A DNA stretch of 64,000 nucleotides from Puniceicoccales bacterium Verruco_02 (GTDB lineage: Bacteria; Verrucomicrobiota; Verrucomicrobiia; Opitutales; Oceanipulchritudinaceae): NCBI GenBank assembly GCA_001604585.1, contig LVBW01000030.1:62755-126754 (forward strand), given 5' to 3'. Position numbers and translations under genes: made by a program. This document shows positions 36,080 to 46,429 of the stretch, piece by piece. The notes under the pieces were generated by a model that was given only the letters and a program-made list of their open reading frames with translations, was not told where the DNA came from and made no database searches. Position 1 is the first letter of the stretch, and each line of letters starts with the position of its first letter.

Positions 36080-37366
36080 ATGTCAGGCAGCTCTCTCTCC
36101 ACCCCTGAATCCCGCTCCAAGGCCCGCAGCGACCTCATGAAGGCCATAGGGCCGGGCATACTTGTATCCTGTGCCGCTGTCGGCGGTTCCCACCTTGTGT
36201 GGTCCACCCGTGCCGGTGCAGAGTATGGCTGGGCGCTTGTGGGCCTCATTCTTCTAGCGAACCTGCTGAAGTTCCCTTTCTTCCTGTACGGACAGCGTTA
36301 CAGCGCAGCCACGGGCGAGAGCCTGCTGGCCGGCTACATGCGCAAGGGCAGGGTATATCTATGGATATTCCTGCTGCTCAACGTGCTTACGTCCACTGTA
36401 AACATCGCCGGTGTGGCCATGGTGACCGGTGCCCTGCTCGGCGGCTACGGGCTGGGGACTTTGTCTGTGACGCAGCTTACCGTGGCGGTATTGGTCCTGT
36501 GCATGGCGCTGATGCTGCTTGGCCATTACAGGCTGCTCGATGGTATGTCCAAGGTCGTGATGGCCACTTTGGCTATAACGACTATGCTGGCCGCTGGCTT
36601 CGCCATCTGGAACGGTCCTGTGTCCGCACCCGGTTTTGTCGCCCCAAGCCCTTGGAACTGGGCCAGTTTTGGCTTCCTTGTAACTCTTCTTGGCTGGATG
36701 CCCGCCCCGGTGGACCTTTCTGCATGGGCCTCGCTGTGGATGTTCAGCCGAGAGAAGCAGACCGGCCACATGGCGACGGTCAAGGAGAGCGCGATAGACT
36801 TCCACCTTGGCTATGGCATGGCGGTGTTCCTCGCCGTGGTTTTCGTAGCCCTTGGCAAGTATGTGATGTTCGGCTCTGGCGAGTCGTTTTCGGACAGCGG
36901 CATAGCCTTTTCGCGACAGTTTGTGAACCTGTACACAGCCAGCATTGGCGACTGGTCTCGTCTTCTCATACTTTCGGCTGCCTTTGTTACGATGTTTTCC
37001 ACCACCATCACCTGCATCGATGGCTATCCGCGCGCACTTGCTGCAAGCTGCTCCCTGCTATGGAAGCTGCCAATGGCGTCGTTCCGCCGCATTCACACTC
37101 TGTGGATACTCGTCTCCACCGCCGGGGCAGTGATCATAGTGCTGTTTTTTGTAAAAAGCATGATGCAGTTGCTTGTCATGGCTTCTGCGGCGTCCTTCCT
37201 TTCTTCGCCCATACTGGCGTACATCAACCTGAAGGTGATGCGCGGGGACAATGTCCCGGCCGGGTATCGTCCAGGGCCCCTACTGATGTTCATAAGCGTG
37301 GCCGGTCTGGCCTTCTTTGGCCTTATGTCATTGGGCTACGTTTACGTAACGTTCATTCGTGCCTGA
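36080..37366 (+). CDS. Atypical NRAMP-related membrane transporter
   Basis: A 428-residue membrane protein with about eleven helices and an overall NRAMP layout: a GPG start (KAIGPGILVSCAAVGGSH), followed by TRAGAEYGWALVGLILLANL and TGESLLAGYM. The metal-site motif of helix 1, DPGN in true NRAMPs, reads VGGSH here, and the helix 6 MPH motif reads WMPAPVDLSAW. So the classical Mn/Fe-binding residues are not conserved and the cargo cannot be assumed to be manganese or iron. The ATG at 36080 (MSGSSLSTP) is chosen over the longer frame from 35969. The nearest genes are carbohydrate-active. Confidence 0.8.
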   Translation: MSGSSLSTPESRSKARSDLMKAIGPGILVSCAAVGGSHLVWSTRAGAEYGWALVGLILLANLLKFPFFLYGQRYSAATGESLLAGYMRKGRVYLWIFLLLNVLTSTVNIAGVAMVTGALLGGYGLGTLSVTQLTVAVLVLCMALMLLGHYRLLDGMSKVVMATLAITTMLAAGFAIWNGPVSAPGFVAPSPWNWASFGFLVTLLGWMPAPVDLSAWASLWMFSREKQTGHMATVKESAIDFHLGYGMAVFLAVVFVALGKYVMFGSGESFSDSGIAFSRQFVNLYTASIGDWSRLLILSAAFVTMFSTTITCIDGYPRALAASCSLLWKLPMASFRRIHTLWILVSTAGAVIIVLFFVKSMMQLLVMASAASFLSSPILAYINLKVMRGDNVPAGYRPGPLLMFISVAGLAFFGLMSLGYVYVTFIRA

Positions 37367-37467
37367 GATATTTCCCAATTTGGGCATTGAACAGTCCAAG
37401 TTCCTGACGATGTTTCTTCTGCGCGGTACACTTTGCCCGCGCATTCAGCCAATTCATCCCCCCCCGT

Positions 37468-38298
37468 ATGACGACCAACTGCTTCCGCCTTTGCGTGGCC
37501 ACCTTGTCCGCGCACTTAGTCTGCAACAGTGCCAGCGCCCGCTGGTCCACATCATTCAAGATCAACGGCGAGTGTTCGCGCAGCATAGACGATGGTATAA
37601 AGCCAATCCCCAGCATCATCATAACCTCCGCAGACGGGGTGCGCGATGAATTTATCTTCGAGTCGCCCTTGTCCATGCGTTGGGATAACGAGCTAGTCAG
37701 CAGTTCTTCCTACGGGGTGGCTGGCCATATCGAGTGGGCGATCGATATTGGCCGCCGTTTCAGTGTCGGGCTGGGCTGCGGCATGGAATACGCTTATTCC
37801 AAGGCCAGATACAACACCATGATGGAGCTGGGCCTTTGGGACGACGTCATATTCTTTGAGTATGGCCGCGGCTCTTGGGAGATGAAATGGAAGGAGTTGT
37901 CGCCCGAAGTGTTTGCCCACGTCGAGGCGCGCATATGGAAAGGCCTGAGCGCCCGCGTAGAGCTTGGTCTTGCACGCACGTACATGCGTTATGGCGAACT
38001 TGGCTTCTCGAAGGTGACTATCGGTCAATCATATTCGGACAGCGATTACTTTGACCTGGCCTACGATGCGATGCAGTGCCCTTCGGCCCTTCGCACGAGG
38101 CTGAGTCTGGGGCTAGAGTGGGAGCTTAACCCCAGATGGACAATTGGCGGCGGCGTAGAGCTGCTGAGGCTTGGCGACTACGAATTGATCGAGCAGACGA
38201 TCTTTATCACAGACTCTTTCGAATCCTACGAGTTTTCGCTCCCCATCACCGGAACGCGCAGCGTGAGGGCATATTTTGGCGGCAGCTACCGTTTGTAG
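37468..38298 (+). CDS. Predicted outer-membrane beta-barrel protein
   Basis: A 276-residue protein. An N-terminal signal-like segment (CFRLCVATLSAHLVCNSASA) is followed by alternating amphipathic strands rich in aromatic and small residues (AGHIEWAIDIGRRFSVGLG, AHVEARIWKGLSARVELG, LRTRLSLGLEWELNPRW, RSVRAYFGGSYRL). The last strand ends with an aromatic-x-Leu, as in barrel proteins inserted by BAM. It resembles small OmpA/OmpW-like barrels, but I cannot place it in a named family. It lies between the transporter and GH39 genes on the same strand. Confidence 0.6.
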   Translation: MTTNCFRLCVATLSAHLVCNSASARWSTSFKINGECSRSIDDGIKPIPSIIITSADGVRDEFIFESPLSMRWDNELVSSSSYGVAGHIEWAIDIGRRFSVGLGCGMEYAYSKARYNTMMELGLWDDVIFFEYGRGSWEMKWKELSPEVFAHVEARIWKGLSARVELGLARTYMRYGELGFSKVTIGQSYSDSDYFDLAYDAMQCPSALRTRLSLGLEWELNPRWTIGGGVELLRLGDYELIEQTIFITDSFESYEFSLPITGTRSVRAYFGGSYRL

Positions 38299-38346
38299 TC
38301 TTGTACGTGGCGGAAAAGCCGCGCCACATCCGTTAATACTGGATGG

Positions 38347-40008
38347 ATGCCGGTAAGTATGGCATCAAGCTTTCCGATGAACACCCCACATTGCATCACC
38401 GCGGCCCTGCTTGGGCTTGTTTCAACTTGTACGCTTGCCGCATCTGGCAGTGGAATGCGCATTGTAAGCGCTGACCTGACTCAGGTCCGCGGCCCCATGA
38501 GCGGCATGGGGCAGTTGTGCGTCGGCGCTGGCAGGGCCAACGAGGGCCTGCGTGCAGACTGGCAGAGGCAGCTTGCCCATGTGAAGGAGGAGTGCGGCTT
38601 TGGCTACCTGCGCTTTCACGGCCTGCTTTGCGACGACATGGGCGTAGTCGTATGGGATTCCAACCTGAAGAAGCACGTTTACAACTGGCAGTACATCGAC
38701 GAGCTGTTCGACTACATGCTTTCCATCGACGTAAAGCCCTTCGTGGAGCTTGGCTTCATGCCCACGGCACTTGCCAGCGGCCCTAGCACGATATTCTGGT
38801 GGAAGGGCAATGTCACCCCGCCCAAGGATTATGCCGAATGGGAGGCCCTCATAAGTGCCCTTCTCACGCACTGGACCGAGCGCTACGGCGAGGACGAGGT
38901 GGCGAGCTGGTACTTCGAGGTCTGGAACGAGCCTAACCTTTCCGGCTTCTGGATTGGCGACACGGGCGGCAGGACCGAGGCGGAATTCCAAGCCTACGCG
39001 AAGGAGGAGTACTTCAAGCTTTACGCCTCGACGGCCAAGGCTGTCAAGAGCGTCAGCGGTCGTTACCGCGTGGGCGGCCCGGCTACGGCGGGCAATGCAT
39101 GGGTGCCGGAGCTTATCGAATTTTGCACAAAGAACGCCATCCCGCTGGACTTTGCCAGCACGCACCACTACGCGGTCATGCACGGCTATCTGGACGAAAC
39201 GGGCACCCACGGCACGGTGCTCGCGCCCGAGCGCAATGCGCTGGTCAAAGAGGTCAAGGGTGTGCGCGCACAGATTGAGGCATCTTCGAGGCCGGGACTG
39301 GAGCTGCACTACACAGAGTGGAGCACCTCCTATACCCCTTCGGACCCAGTCCACGACAGCTACCACAGCCCCGCTTTCATCCTGAACAAGGTCAAGAGCG
39401 CGGAAGATGCGGTGCAGTCCATGTCCTACTGGACCTTTACGGACATATTTGAAGAGGCAGGCCCTCGCGCCACGCCCTTCCACGGCGGCTTTGGCATGGT
39501 GAACTATCAGGGAATCCGCAAGCCCTCGTTTTTTGCATACAATTTTCTAAACAAGCTGGGGGCAATTGAGCTGAAGAACGATGATGCGGACTCCTGGGTA
39601 TGCACAGACGGCAAGGGCGCCGTGCAGGTCTTGGCGTGGGACTTCATAGTGACCCATCCCGGCCCTACGGTGCTCAACCAGCAGTATTACTGTCAGGACC
39701 TGCCTTCGGAAAACTCGGAAACGCCCTTTGTCGTCAGCCTGAGCAACCTTGCTCCCGGAGCATACACGATGAAGCTCCACCGCGTGGGCTACCGCAGTAA
39801 CGACGCATACACCGCCTACATCGACCTCGGCTCCCCCGCACAGCTTACCCGCGAGCATGTGGCCTTCCTCAAGGCAAAGTCCACGGGCGAGCCGGAGAAA
39901 GTGGAACTGGTGCGCGTGGGCACAGACGGCCTCTTCCAGAGGGACATCCCGATGAGGCAGAACGACGTGATTCTCCTTACCCTCGAGCCGCAGGCAGCGG
40001 GCAGGTAG
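38347..40008 (+). CDS. GH39-family beta-xylosidase-like glycosidase
   Basis: A 553-residue exported glycoside hydrolase. A signal peptide lies near residues 12-36 (ITAALLGLVSTCTLAAS). The catalytic barrel has acid/base E195 in FEVWNEPNLSGFW and nucleophile E324 in LHYTEWSTSY, with GFGYLRFHGLLCDDMGV near the start and a C-terminal beta-sandwich. This fits GH39, whose members release xylose or iduronic acid. The ATG at 38347 or in-frame ATGs at 38359 and 38380 are possible; all keep the signal peptide. It converges on the degenerate MBL gene, with 11 bp between them. Confidence 0.87.
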   Translation: MPVSMASSFPMNTPHCITAALLGLVSTCTLAASGSGMRIVSADLTQVRGPMSGMGQLCVGAGRANEGLRADWQRQLAHVKEECGFGYLRFHGLLCDDMGVVVWDSNLKKHVYNWQYIDELFDYMLSIDVKPFVELGFMPTALASGPSTIFWWKGNVTPPKDYAEWEALISALLTHWTERYGEDEVASWYFEVWNEPNLSGFWIGDTGGRTEAEFQAYAKEEYFKLYASTAKAVKSVSGRYRVGGPATAGNAWVPELIEFCTKNAIPLDFASTHHYAVMHGYLDETGTHGTVLAPERNALVKEVKGVRAQIEASSRPGLELHYTEWSTSYTPSDPVHDSYHSPAFILNKVKSAEDAVQSMSYWTFTDIFEEAGPRATPFHGGFGMVNYQGIRKPSFFAYNFLNKLGAIELKNDDADSWVCTDGKGAVQVLAWDFIVTHPGPTVLNQQYYCQDLPSENSETPFVVSLSNLAPGAYTMKLHRVGYRSNDAYTAYIDLGSPAQLTREHVAFLKAKSTGEPEKVELVRVGTDGLFQRDIPMRQNDVILLTLEPQAAGR

Positions 40009-40019
40009 AGCAAGGGGCC

Positions 40020-40727
40020 TCATTCCACACTTGGGAGGGTCAGGTTCAGTTTCATGGACCTGACCCTTTCCGTGCTTTCTGCAAGGGCGTCGGCGTCGAA
40101 GGGCGGCAGGCGGAAAAGGCGGGACATTGCACCTTGCTTTTCGAACAGGGCACCGCTGAACAAGAGTCCGAGGTGGCGGCAGTAGTAGCCGCAGTGTCCC
40201 GGCGTGGGGCCGGGCAGGTTCAGCGCTGTGAGGCCGTACCACATGTCCAGCACATCGCCCTCGCTGATGTAAAAATCTATGGGGCAGGGCACATAGTGCA
40301 GAGCTGCTGCCCGCCGCCTTTCCATGCGTGCCCGTAGGGCATGGCGAGGGCTGCGCGGGAAGCGAAGGGCCAGCCGGGGAGCGTCGAGGCGGTGGATGTA
40401 AACCTTTGCGCCCGAGGCATCGCGAATGGTCGATGCGTTGGCGTTCAGCTGCACGTCGGCATGAGTCAAGAGCAAGGCGGAAATGTCCCTCATCCGTGCC
40501 CCGCGCATTTGCAGAGCCTGGCGAATCAGGGGCATATGCTCCGCTCCGCCAGCGCCGACAAGGACAATGGCATCGCCCCGCCAGAGCAGGTAAACGCTGT
40601 GCCGCCCGGCGCGAAGCCGAAACACGCCCTCCGGGCCGGGACTGTCGATTATGCCCTGCATTCTATATATCGCCGCCTCGGATACTGCTCCGGGCGCTGA
40701 ATTTGCGCAAGAGCGGATGAGCTTCAC
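40020..40727 (-). CDS. Degenerate metallo-beta-lactamase-fold protein
   Basis: A 235-residue protein that keeps the order of MBL-fold elements but not the metal site. The usual THxHxDH block reads LLTHADVQLNANA, retaining only the first His. The PGHT block reads NLPGPTPGHCGYYC (His to Pro), and SGDxLF reads LLFSGALF (Asp to Ala). The sequence is short at the C-terminus, where the last His would be. Enzyme activity of the standard dinuclear type is therefore unlikely. It is 30 bp downstream of the 888-residue pseudo-hydrolase gene on the same strand, suggesting a two-gene operon. Confidence 0.7.
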   Translation of the reverse strand: MKLIRSCANSAPGAVSEAAIYRMQGIIDSPGPEGVFRLRAGRHSVYLLWRGDAIVLVGAGGAEHMPLIRQALQMRGARMRDISALLLTHADVQLNANASTIRDASGAKVYIHRLDAPRLALRFPRSPRHALRARMERRRAAALHYVPCPIDFYISEGDVLDMWYGLTALNLPGPTPGHCGYYCRHLGLLFSGALFEKQGAMSRLFRLPPFDADALAESTERVRSMKLNLTLPSVE

Positions 40728-40757
40728 GAATGGGTAGGCAAATAGTCTAGCCCGGCT

Positions 40758-43424
40758 CTAGTCGCTTTCGTCCATGTCGCGGATCTGGCCCTCGTCCAGC
40801 TCGTCCAGAAGGATCAGGTGATGGCGCCTTTCTCGCTGCCGCGTCATACCAAGACGCAGGGCCAGTTTGTGCATACTGTGGCTGCGGTTCAGGTTTGTGT
40901 TCAGGCTCACGCTGTCGAAGCATTCGCCCGGTCCGCGCTCTTTGCAGAGGTGGCGCATCAGGAGCATGGTCGTCATGGGGTGCCGTGCGCTCTGGTCGGG
41001 GTTTGCGCAGATGAACTCCAGCGTAGCTGTCATACCCCTTGCCGTGCAGAGGAGTATGCCGCCAATGCCGTGCGGCCCCTCGGCCACGGTGGAGAGTATG
41101 GGGTGAATATGCTTACGCACGCTCTCGAACTGCGCCCGGCCAAGGAATCGCCCATCAAGTGCCCATCGCTCGATAATCGGCCAGTCCGCGTCTGCAATGG
41201 GCCTTAATCTACAGCCCTCCTGCAAGGCCTGGGCGCATACTTCATCGTAAGTGGCCAGATGCCTTCGCAGAGAGTCCGGCTCGAAAGACCAGTCCTCGTC
41301 GCTCCAGTGGATCTGCCGTATGCCAAAGCCTTGCAGTGCCTCTTCTTTCAGCCTGCCCTCCGGTTCTGTTATTATGACACTGCGCGCACCGGCGGAGAAT
41401 ATCTCCTCAATGAGAGGGCGGAGCATTTCCTTCGCCTCGTGTGAGGCAAAGAGTGCTGGCCTGCTCCTTATGAACAGTTTGGCAGTTCGCCCGCTTTGCG
41501 TCAGCTTCCAGCTTGCCGCGCCGACGAGGCGTTCGGGCGCTTTCATTCGCCAGGCTCGCAGTTCCCAGTCCGGCCCGCTTAATGGGGCGGCGTTCAGAAT
41601 GGCGGCGGCGCGTTCGCGCTCCTTTCCGTCCGGCCTGACATATGCGGGCACCTCGGCTGAGGGCATCGCAAGTTCTCGAAGTATGGAAATTGGTGCCGGG
41701 CGCTTCCCGTCTCCCAAAGTGCTTGCCTCGCTATCCTGTGCAGGAGCGTGGAACAGCCCGTCTCGCTTTGCGCGTATGGAAGGCATGTTAGCTCCAAGGC
41801 GCAGGGCCTCATCCATCGCCGCCCGCGCCTGGGCATCGCGTCCCAGCTTCAGAAGGGCGGCGGATAGATTGGCGTGCGCCAGCGCAAGGCGTGGGTTGTC
41901 TGCTATTACGTGTTCCGACGCCAACCTTGCCTCTTCGTACATGCCCAGATGTTGGTAACAGTCCGCTATGGCCATCCATAGGGCTGGGGATTCGCGCCGC
42001 AGAAGCAGGGCCTTGAGGTAGTCGAATGCGTCGTTCCAACGTTCCAGATCCATCATCGTCCTGATGCGCATGGACTGAACTGGCTCTTCCTCGGCCAAGT
42101 CCGACGGTGCCGGGCCAAGCAGTTCGAGGGCTTCGGCGGGGCGGAGCATCGCCTCCGCTATCAGGGCAAGCTTTCGACGGATGTTGCGGCCTTGCTCCGG
42201 CAACATGTCGCGCAAGGTTGCCGCGCTGTACAGTGCTGCGTCGTACAGGCCAAGACGTGCCTGACAGAGCGAGAGCCAGAAGCTGTACTGGAGGTGTTCC
42301 GGGCAGTCCAGCAGGCAGCGTTCCATATATGGCAGGGCCTCGGCGTTTCTGCCCCGCTCCATCAGCTCCATGCCAAGGGCAAAGCATTCATCATGTTCCT
42401 GTGGCTCAACGAATGGCGCTTTGGATAGATTTCCAGCACTTAGGCTCTGCGCTGCCTTCTCGAATGCCTCGCGTATGGCCGTGCCTTCGCAGGCGGGGAA
42501 GTCCAAGCCAAGGGACAGGGCGAGCGTAGGCGCTAGATCCGGTGCAGATATGTTGCCAATGCGCAAGCCCTTGCGAATGCCCGGCCCGCTAGCGATGAAT
42601 AGACCAGCTCCGGGCATTACAAAGGGATATTCCGCCAGAAAGCCCGGCCAGAGCAGGCGTGCTCCGCGTAGGGACACAAGGAAGCGGCGGCAGTCCGCAC
42701 CCGCAGCCCCGAGTATCTGCCCAAGGCATAGGTCCAGCAGGCGGCAGGCGTTTTCAAGCAGGCCCTCGTAGCGGGTCTTTGCCGCGCCTGACAAATGGCC
42801 GAAGCTCTGAAGCATCCTTGCCATGAAGGAGCTGTGTACAATGGCCAAGTCCCAGTCCTCAGTCTCCAGCAGGCTTACTCCTACGTTGAGGACATTGTAG
42901 AAGCCCGCCACAGTATTGGCCAGAAGCCTTGCGAGGGGATCGCGCAGGGCTGTGGCGGGGTGCAGGGCAGGGCAGAGAAGGCGCAGGACCGCGCTGTCCA
43001 GAGTGTCGGCGTTAATCAGCATCGGGGCCAGCTCTTCAGCCAGTCCGGCTGGCCTGCAAATGCCTTTTCCTTCAAAGAATTCCGGCCCGACGAGTATGCC
43101 CTTGCCGCGTTCAATGCCGGGAAGGGTCTGGTCGCTGACAATTAGGCAACGCAGCCTGGCTTCTTCGGCCAGTTCCCATAGCATGGGGACGCATGGCTCT
43201 TGCCCCGGTCTCCGCACTCCGTGTCTATCGGCGCTATGCCCGCTCAGGGCCGCGGCGTTCAGCATCTGCGCCTGAAAGGGGGCCAACGAGTGCAGGCGGC
43301 CCTGCACTCCGCCCGCAAGCATGGCTGCGGCCACGGGCATCAGGCCCTTGTCCATGCAGGGATACAGGAGCGATGGTTCCGCCCCGTCCGCAATAATCAG
43401 CAGAGTCTTTCCGACGCACATCAT
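40758..43424 (-). CDS. Pseudo-phosphodiesterase (alkaline phosphatase fold) - TPR - GNAT-like fusion
   Basis: An 888-residue three-part protein. Residues ~1-345 follow the type I phosphodiesterase/alkaline phosphatase pattern (LLIIADGAEPSLLYPCMDKG, GHSADRHGV, APDLAPTLALSLGL), but the nucleophile block WTS-I-ATG is NAAALSG, the DxxxH metal block is lost in HSSFMARMLQSFGH, and SDHG reads SLRG. Only the first Asp remains. Residues ~350-580 are TPR repeats (ALWMAIADCYQHLGMYEEARLA). The remainder looks like two GNAT-type lobes (IFSAGARSVIITEPEG; then GGILLCTARGMTATLEFICA and LNRSHSMHKLALRLGM). The protein is probably a cytoplasmic binding or scaffold protein, with any activity in the GNAT part. 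Function is unknown. Confidence 0.75.
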   Translation of the reverse strand: MMCVGKTLLIIADGAEPSLLYPCMDKGLMPVAAAMLAGGVQGRLHSLAPFQAQMLNAAALSGHSADRHGVRRPGQEPCVPMLWELAEEARLRCLIVSDQTLPGIERGKGILVGPEFFEGKGICRPAGLAEELAPMLINADTLDSAVLRLLCPALHPATALRDPLARLLANTVAGFYNVLNVGVSLLETEDWDLAIVHSSFMARMLQSFGHLSGAAKTRYEGLLENACRLLDLCLGQILGAAGADCRRFLVSLRGARLLWPGFLAEYPFVMPGAGLFIASGPGIRKGLRIGNISAPDLAPTLALSLGLDFPACEGTAIREAFEKAAQSLSAGNLSKAPFVEPQEHDECFALGMELMERGRNAEALPYMERCLLDCPEHLQYSFWLSLCQARLGLYDAALYSAATLRDMLPEQGRNIRRKLALIAEAMLRPAEALELLGPAPSDLAEEEPVQSMRIRTMMDLERWNDAFDYLKALLLRRESPALWMAIADCYQHLGMYEEARLASEHVIADNPRLALAHANLSAALLKLGRDAQARAAMDEALRLGANMPSIRAKRDGLFHAPAQDSEASTLGDGKRPAPISILRELAMPSAEVPAYVRPDGKERERAAAILNAAPLSGPDWELRAWRMKAPERLVGAASWKLTQSGRTAKLFIRSRPALFASHEAKEMLRPLIEEIFSAGARSVIITEPEGRLKEEALQGFGIRQIHWSDEDWSFEPDSLRRHLATYDEVCAQALQEGCRLRPIADADWPIIERWALDGRFLGRAQFESVRKHIHPILSTVAEGPHGIGGILLCTARGMTATLEFICANPDQSARHPMTTMLLMRHLCKERGPGECFDSVSLNTNLNRSHSMHKLALRLGMTRQRERRHHLILLDELDEGQIRDMDESD

Positions 43425-43450
43425 GGAGAGCTATTGTGGTGACCAAACCA

Positions 43451-43483
43451 AAAGGCCGAAAGACGTTTCCGTCTCCGGCCTTT
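43451..43483 (-). terminator. Intrinsic terminator of the first PEP-CTERM gene
   Basis: AAAGGCCG (43451-43458) pairs with CGGCCTTT (43476-43483), extended by an inner AGACG/CGTCT stem. On the minus strand it is followed by TTGGTTTGG. It separates the PEP-CTERM gene from the 888-residue protein gene. Confidence 0.85.
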
Positions 43484-43515
43484 GGAAAGAGGGGACTTGT
43501 CGCAATGCTTGAGGG

Positions 43516-44175
43516 CTACTCCGCGACGGCCTTGCGGCGGCGGCGTGCTCCGTATGCGGCTATGGAGCCTGCCATCAGCCCGGCAAGGGCCGTTGTGGCG
43601 GCCGGTTCCGGGACTACGCCTGCGTATATGCCTACGCCAGCCTGGTCCTCATAGGCCAGTTCGTAAATGCGCAGGGTGCCGTCGCTGCCGATCGACATGT
43701 CTATCCAGCCGTAGAAGTAGTCTTCGCCGTCGTCGAGGCGTACTCCCAAGTAGTAGCGCTGTCCGTCGGCTTGCCAGTTGCTGGAGGTGGTTCCATTATA
43801 ATACGAGCACACCTCAGTTCCGGAAAAGTCCAAGGAGGAGTCGATCAGCTCGTTGTAGCTGAAAACCCTTGCGTAGTCGTTCAAGTCTTTCGCCAAACCT
43901 GTATCGGAGTCGTCTTGTCGGTAGAACCCCACATAGATATTGTCATTCCACGACTTGTTCTTGACATAGAATGCGGCAACATTGCTGCTCAGGCTGCCGC
44001 TGTTGATCACCTCTCCGGTGAAGACGTTGACACCCCAAGGGTTCACCGTGCCTTCCAAGTCTGTGTAGTGGACGACGGCGGCCTGTGTCTGGCCAGCGCT
44101 GGCAGCAACGATGGGAAGGCTGTAAAGAGCCGGATTTTTTGCGTGGGAGAATACTGTTTTCATTGGATTGTGCAT
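43516..44175 (-). CDS. PEP-CTERM sorting-domain surface protein
   Basis: A 219-residue exported protein. A signal peptide region (about 10-33) ends near GQTQAA. The mature part is a beta-rich region with WNDNIYVGFYRQDD, YYLGVRLDDGEDYFYGWIDM and RIYELAYEDQAG. The C-terminus is a classic PEP-CTERM: VPEPAATTALAGLMAG, hydrophobic helix, then RRRRKAVAE, recognised by exosortase for surface attachment. AGGAAG seven bases upstream supports the ATG at 44175. The exosortase is not in the window. Function of the mature domain is unknown; YYLGVRL...YGWI is a layout I associate with PEP-CTERM proteins in this phylum. Confidence 0.85.
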   Translation of the reverse strand: MHNPMKTVFSHAKNPALYSLPIVAASAGQTQAAVVHYTDLEGTVNPWGVNVFTGEVINSGSLSSNVAAFYVKNKSWNDNIYVGFYRQDDSDTGLAKDLNDYARVFSYNELIDSSLDFSGTEVCSYYNGTTSSNWQADGQRYYLGVRLDDGEDYFYGWIDMSIGSDGTLRIYELAYEDQAGVGIYAGVVPEPAATTALAGLMAGSIAAYGARRRRKAVAE

Positions 44176-44311
44176 GATGGTTCTTCCTAACCTATATTGG
44201 TTCGGTCACCAGTCAAACGTAAGGAGCAATAAAAGCTCTTTTGTTTTTGTTTGCCCCAAGCCCAGCCTTTGACAACGATTCGGAGTTTTACCTTTCCCCC
44301 TTTAGCGACCC

Positions 44312-46105
<1,794 letters not shown>

Positions 46106-46152
46106 CAAGTTGCAGGGCTAATTCCCCGCAAAAAAATAGGCCCTAAACATCG

Positions 46153-46184
46153 AAACGCCGGATCGGAAAGGTCCGGCGTTTTGC
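46153..46184 (+). terminator. Intrinsic terminator of aspS
   Basis: AAACGCCGGA (46153-46162) pairs with TCCGGCGTTT (46172-46181) and is followed by TTGC. It lies about 48 bp beyond the aspS stop. Confidence 0.85.
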
Positions 46185-46214
46185 GTGTAGCCCGCTGACA
46201 GTCGGCTATGCGCC

Positions 46215-46410
46215 TAGAGCATTTCCCAGTTATCTTGCGCAGTCACGCAAGGTTCGCGATGCGAACCTTGTTCGAGGAACGAGCCGCTGGAAAAGCTCCG
46301 GCTTCGTTTCGCAGACGGGCAGGGCCTTGGCCCTGCCCTGTCTGCAAAGCCTTGCCGCATCCTTTCCCAGCAGCCCGCCTGCCCGCGCCATCTAACTGGG
46401 GAATGCTCTA
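46215..46410. repeat. 196-bp inverted-repeat-bounded structured element (MITE-like)
   Basis: The ends TAGAGCATTTCCCAGTTA (46215-46232) and TAACTGGGGAATGCTCTA (46393-46410) are inverted repeats matching at 17 of 18 positions. The outer TA pair could be a target duplication of the Tc1/mariner-IS630 kind. Inside are consecutive hairpins: CTTGCG/CGCAAG (46234-46251), AAGGTTCGC/GCGAACCTT (46249-46269), GTTC/GAAC (46270-46280), an imperfect GAGCCG/CGGCTTC stem (46280-46305), and a long GCAGACGGGCAGGGCC stem (46311-46345) with one bulged base. No ORF is present. It fills the 324-bp gap between aspS and the cytochrome gene. Confidence 0.75.
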
Positions 46411-46429
46411 ATGTCTTTCTGCCTTTGCT

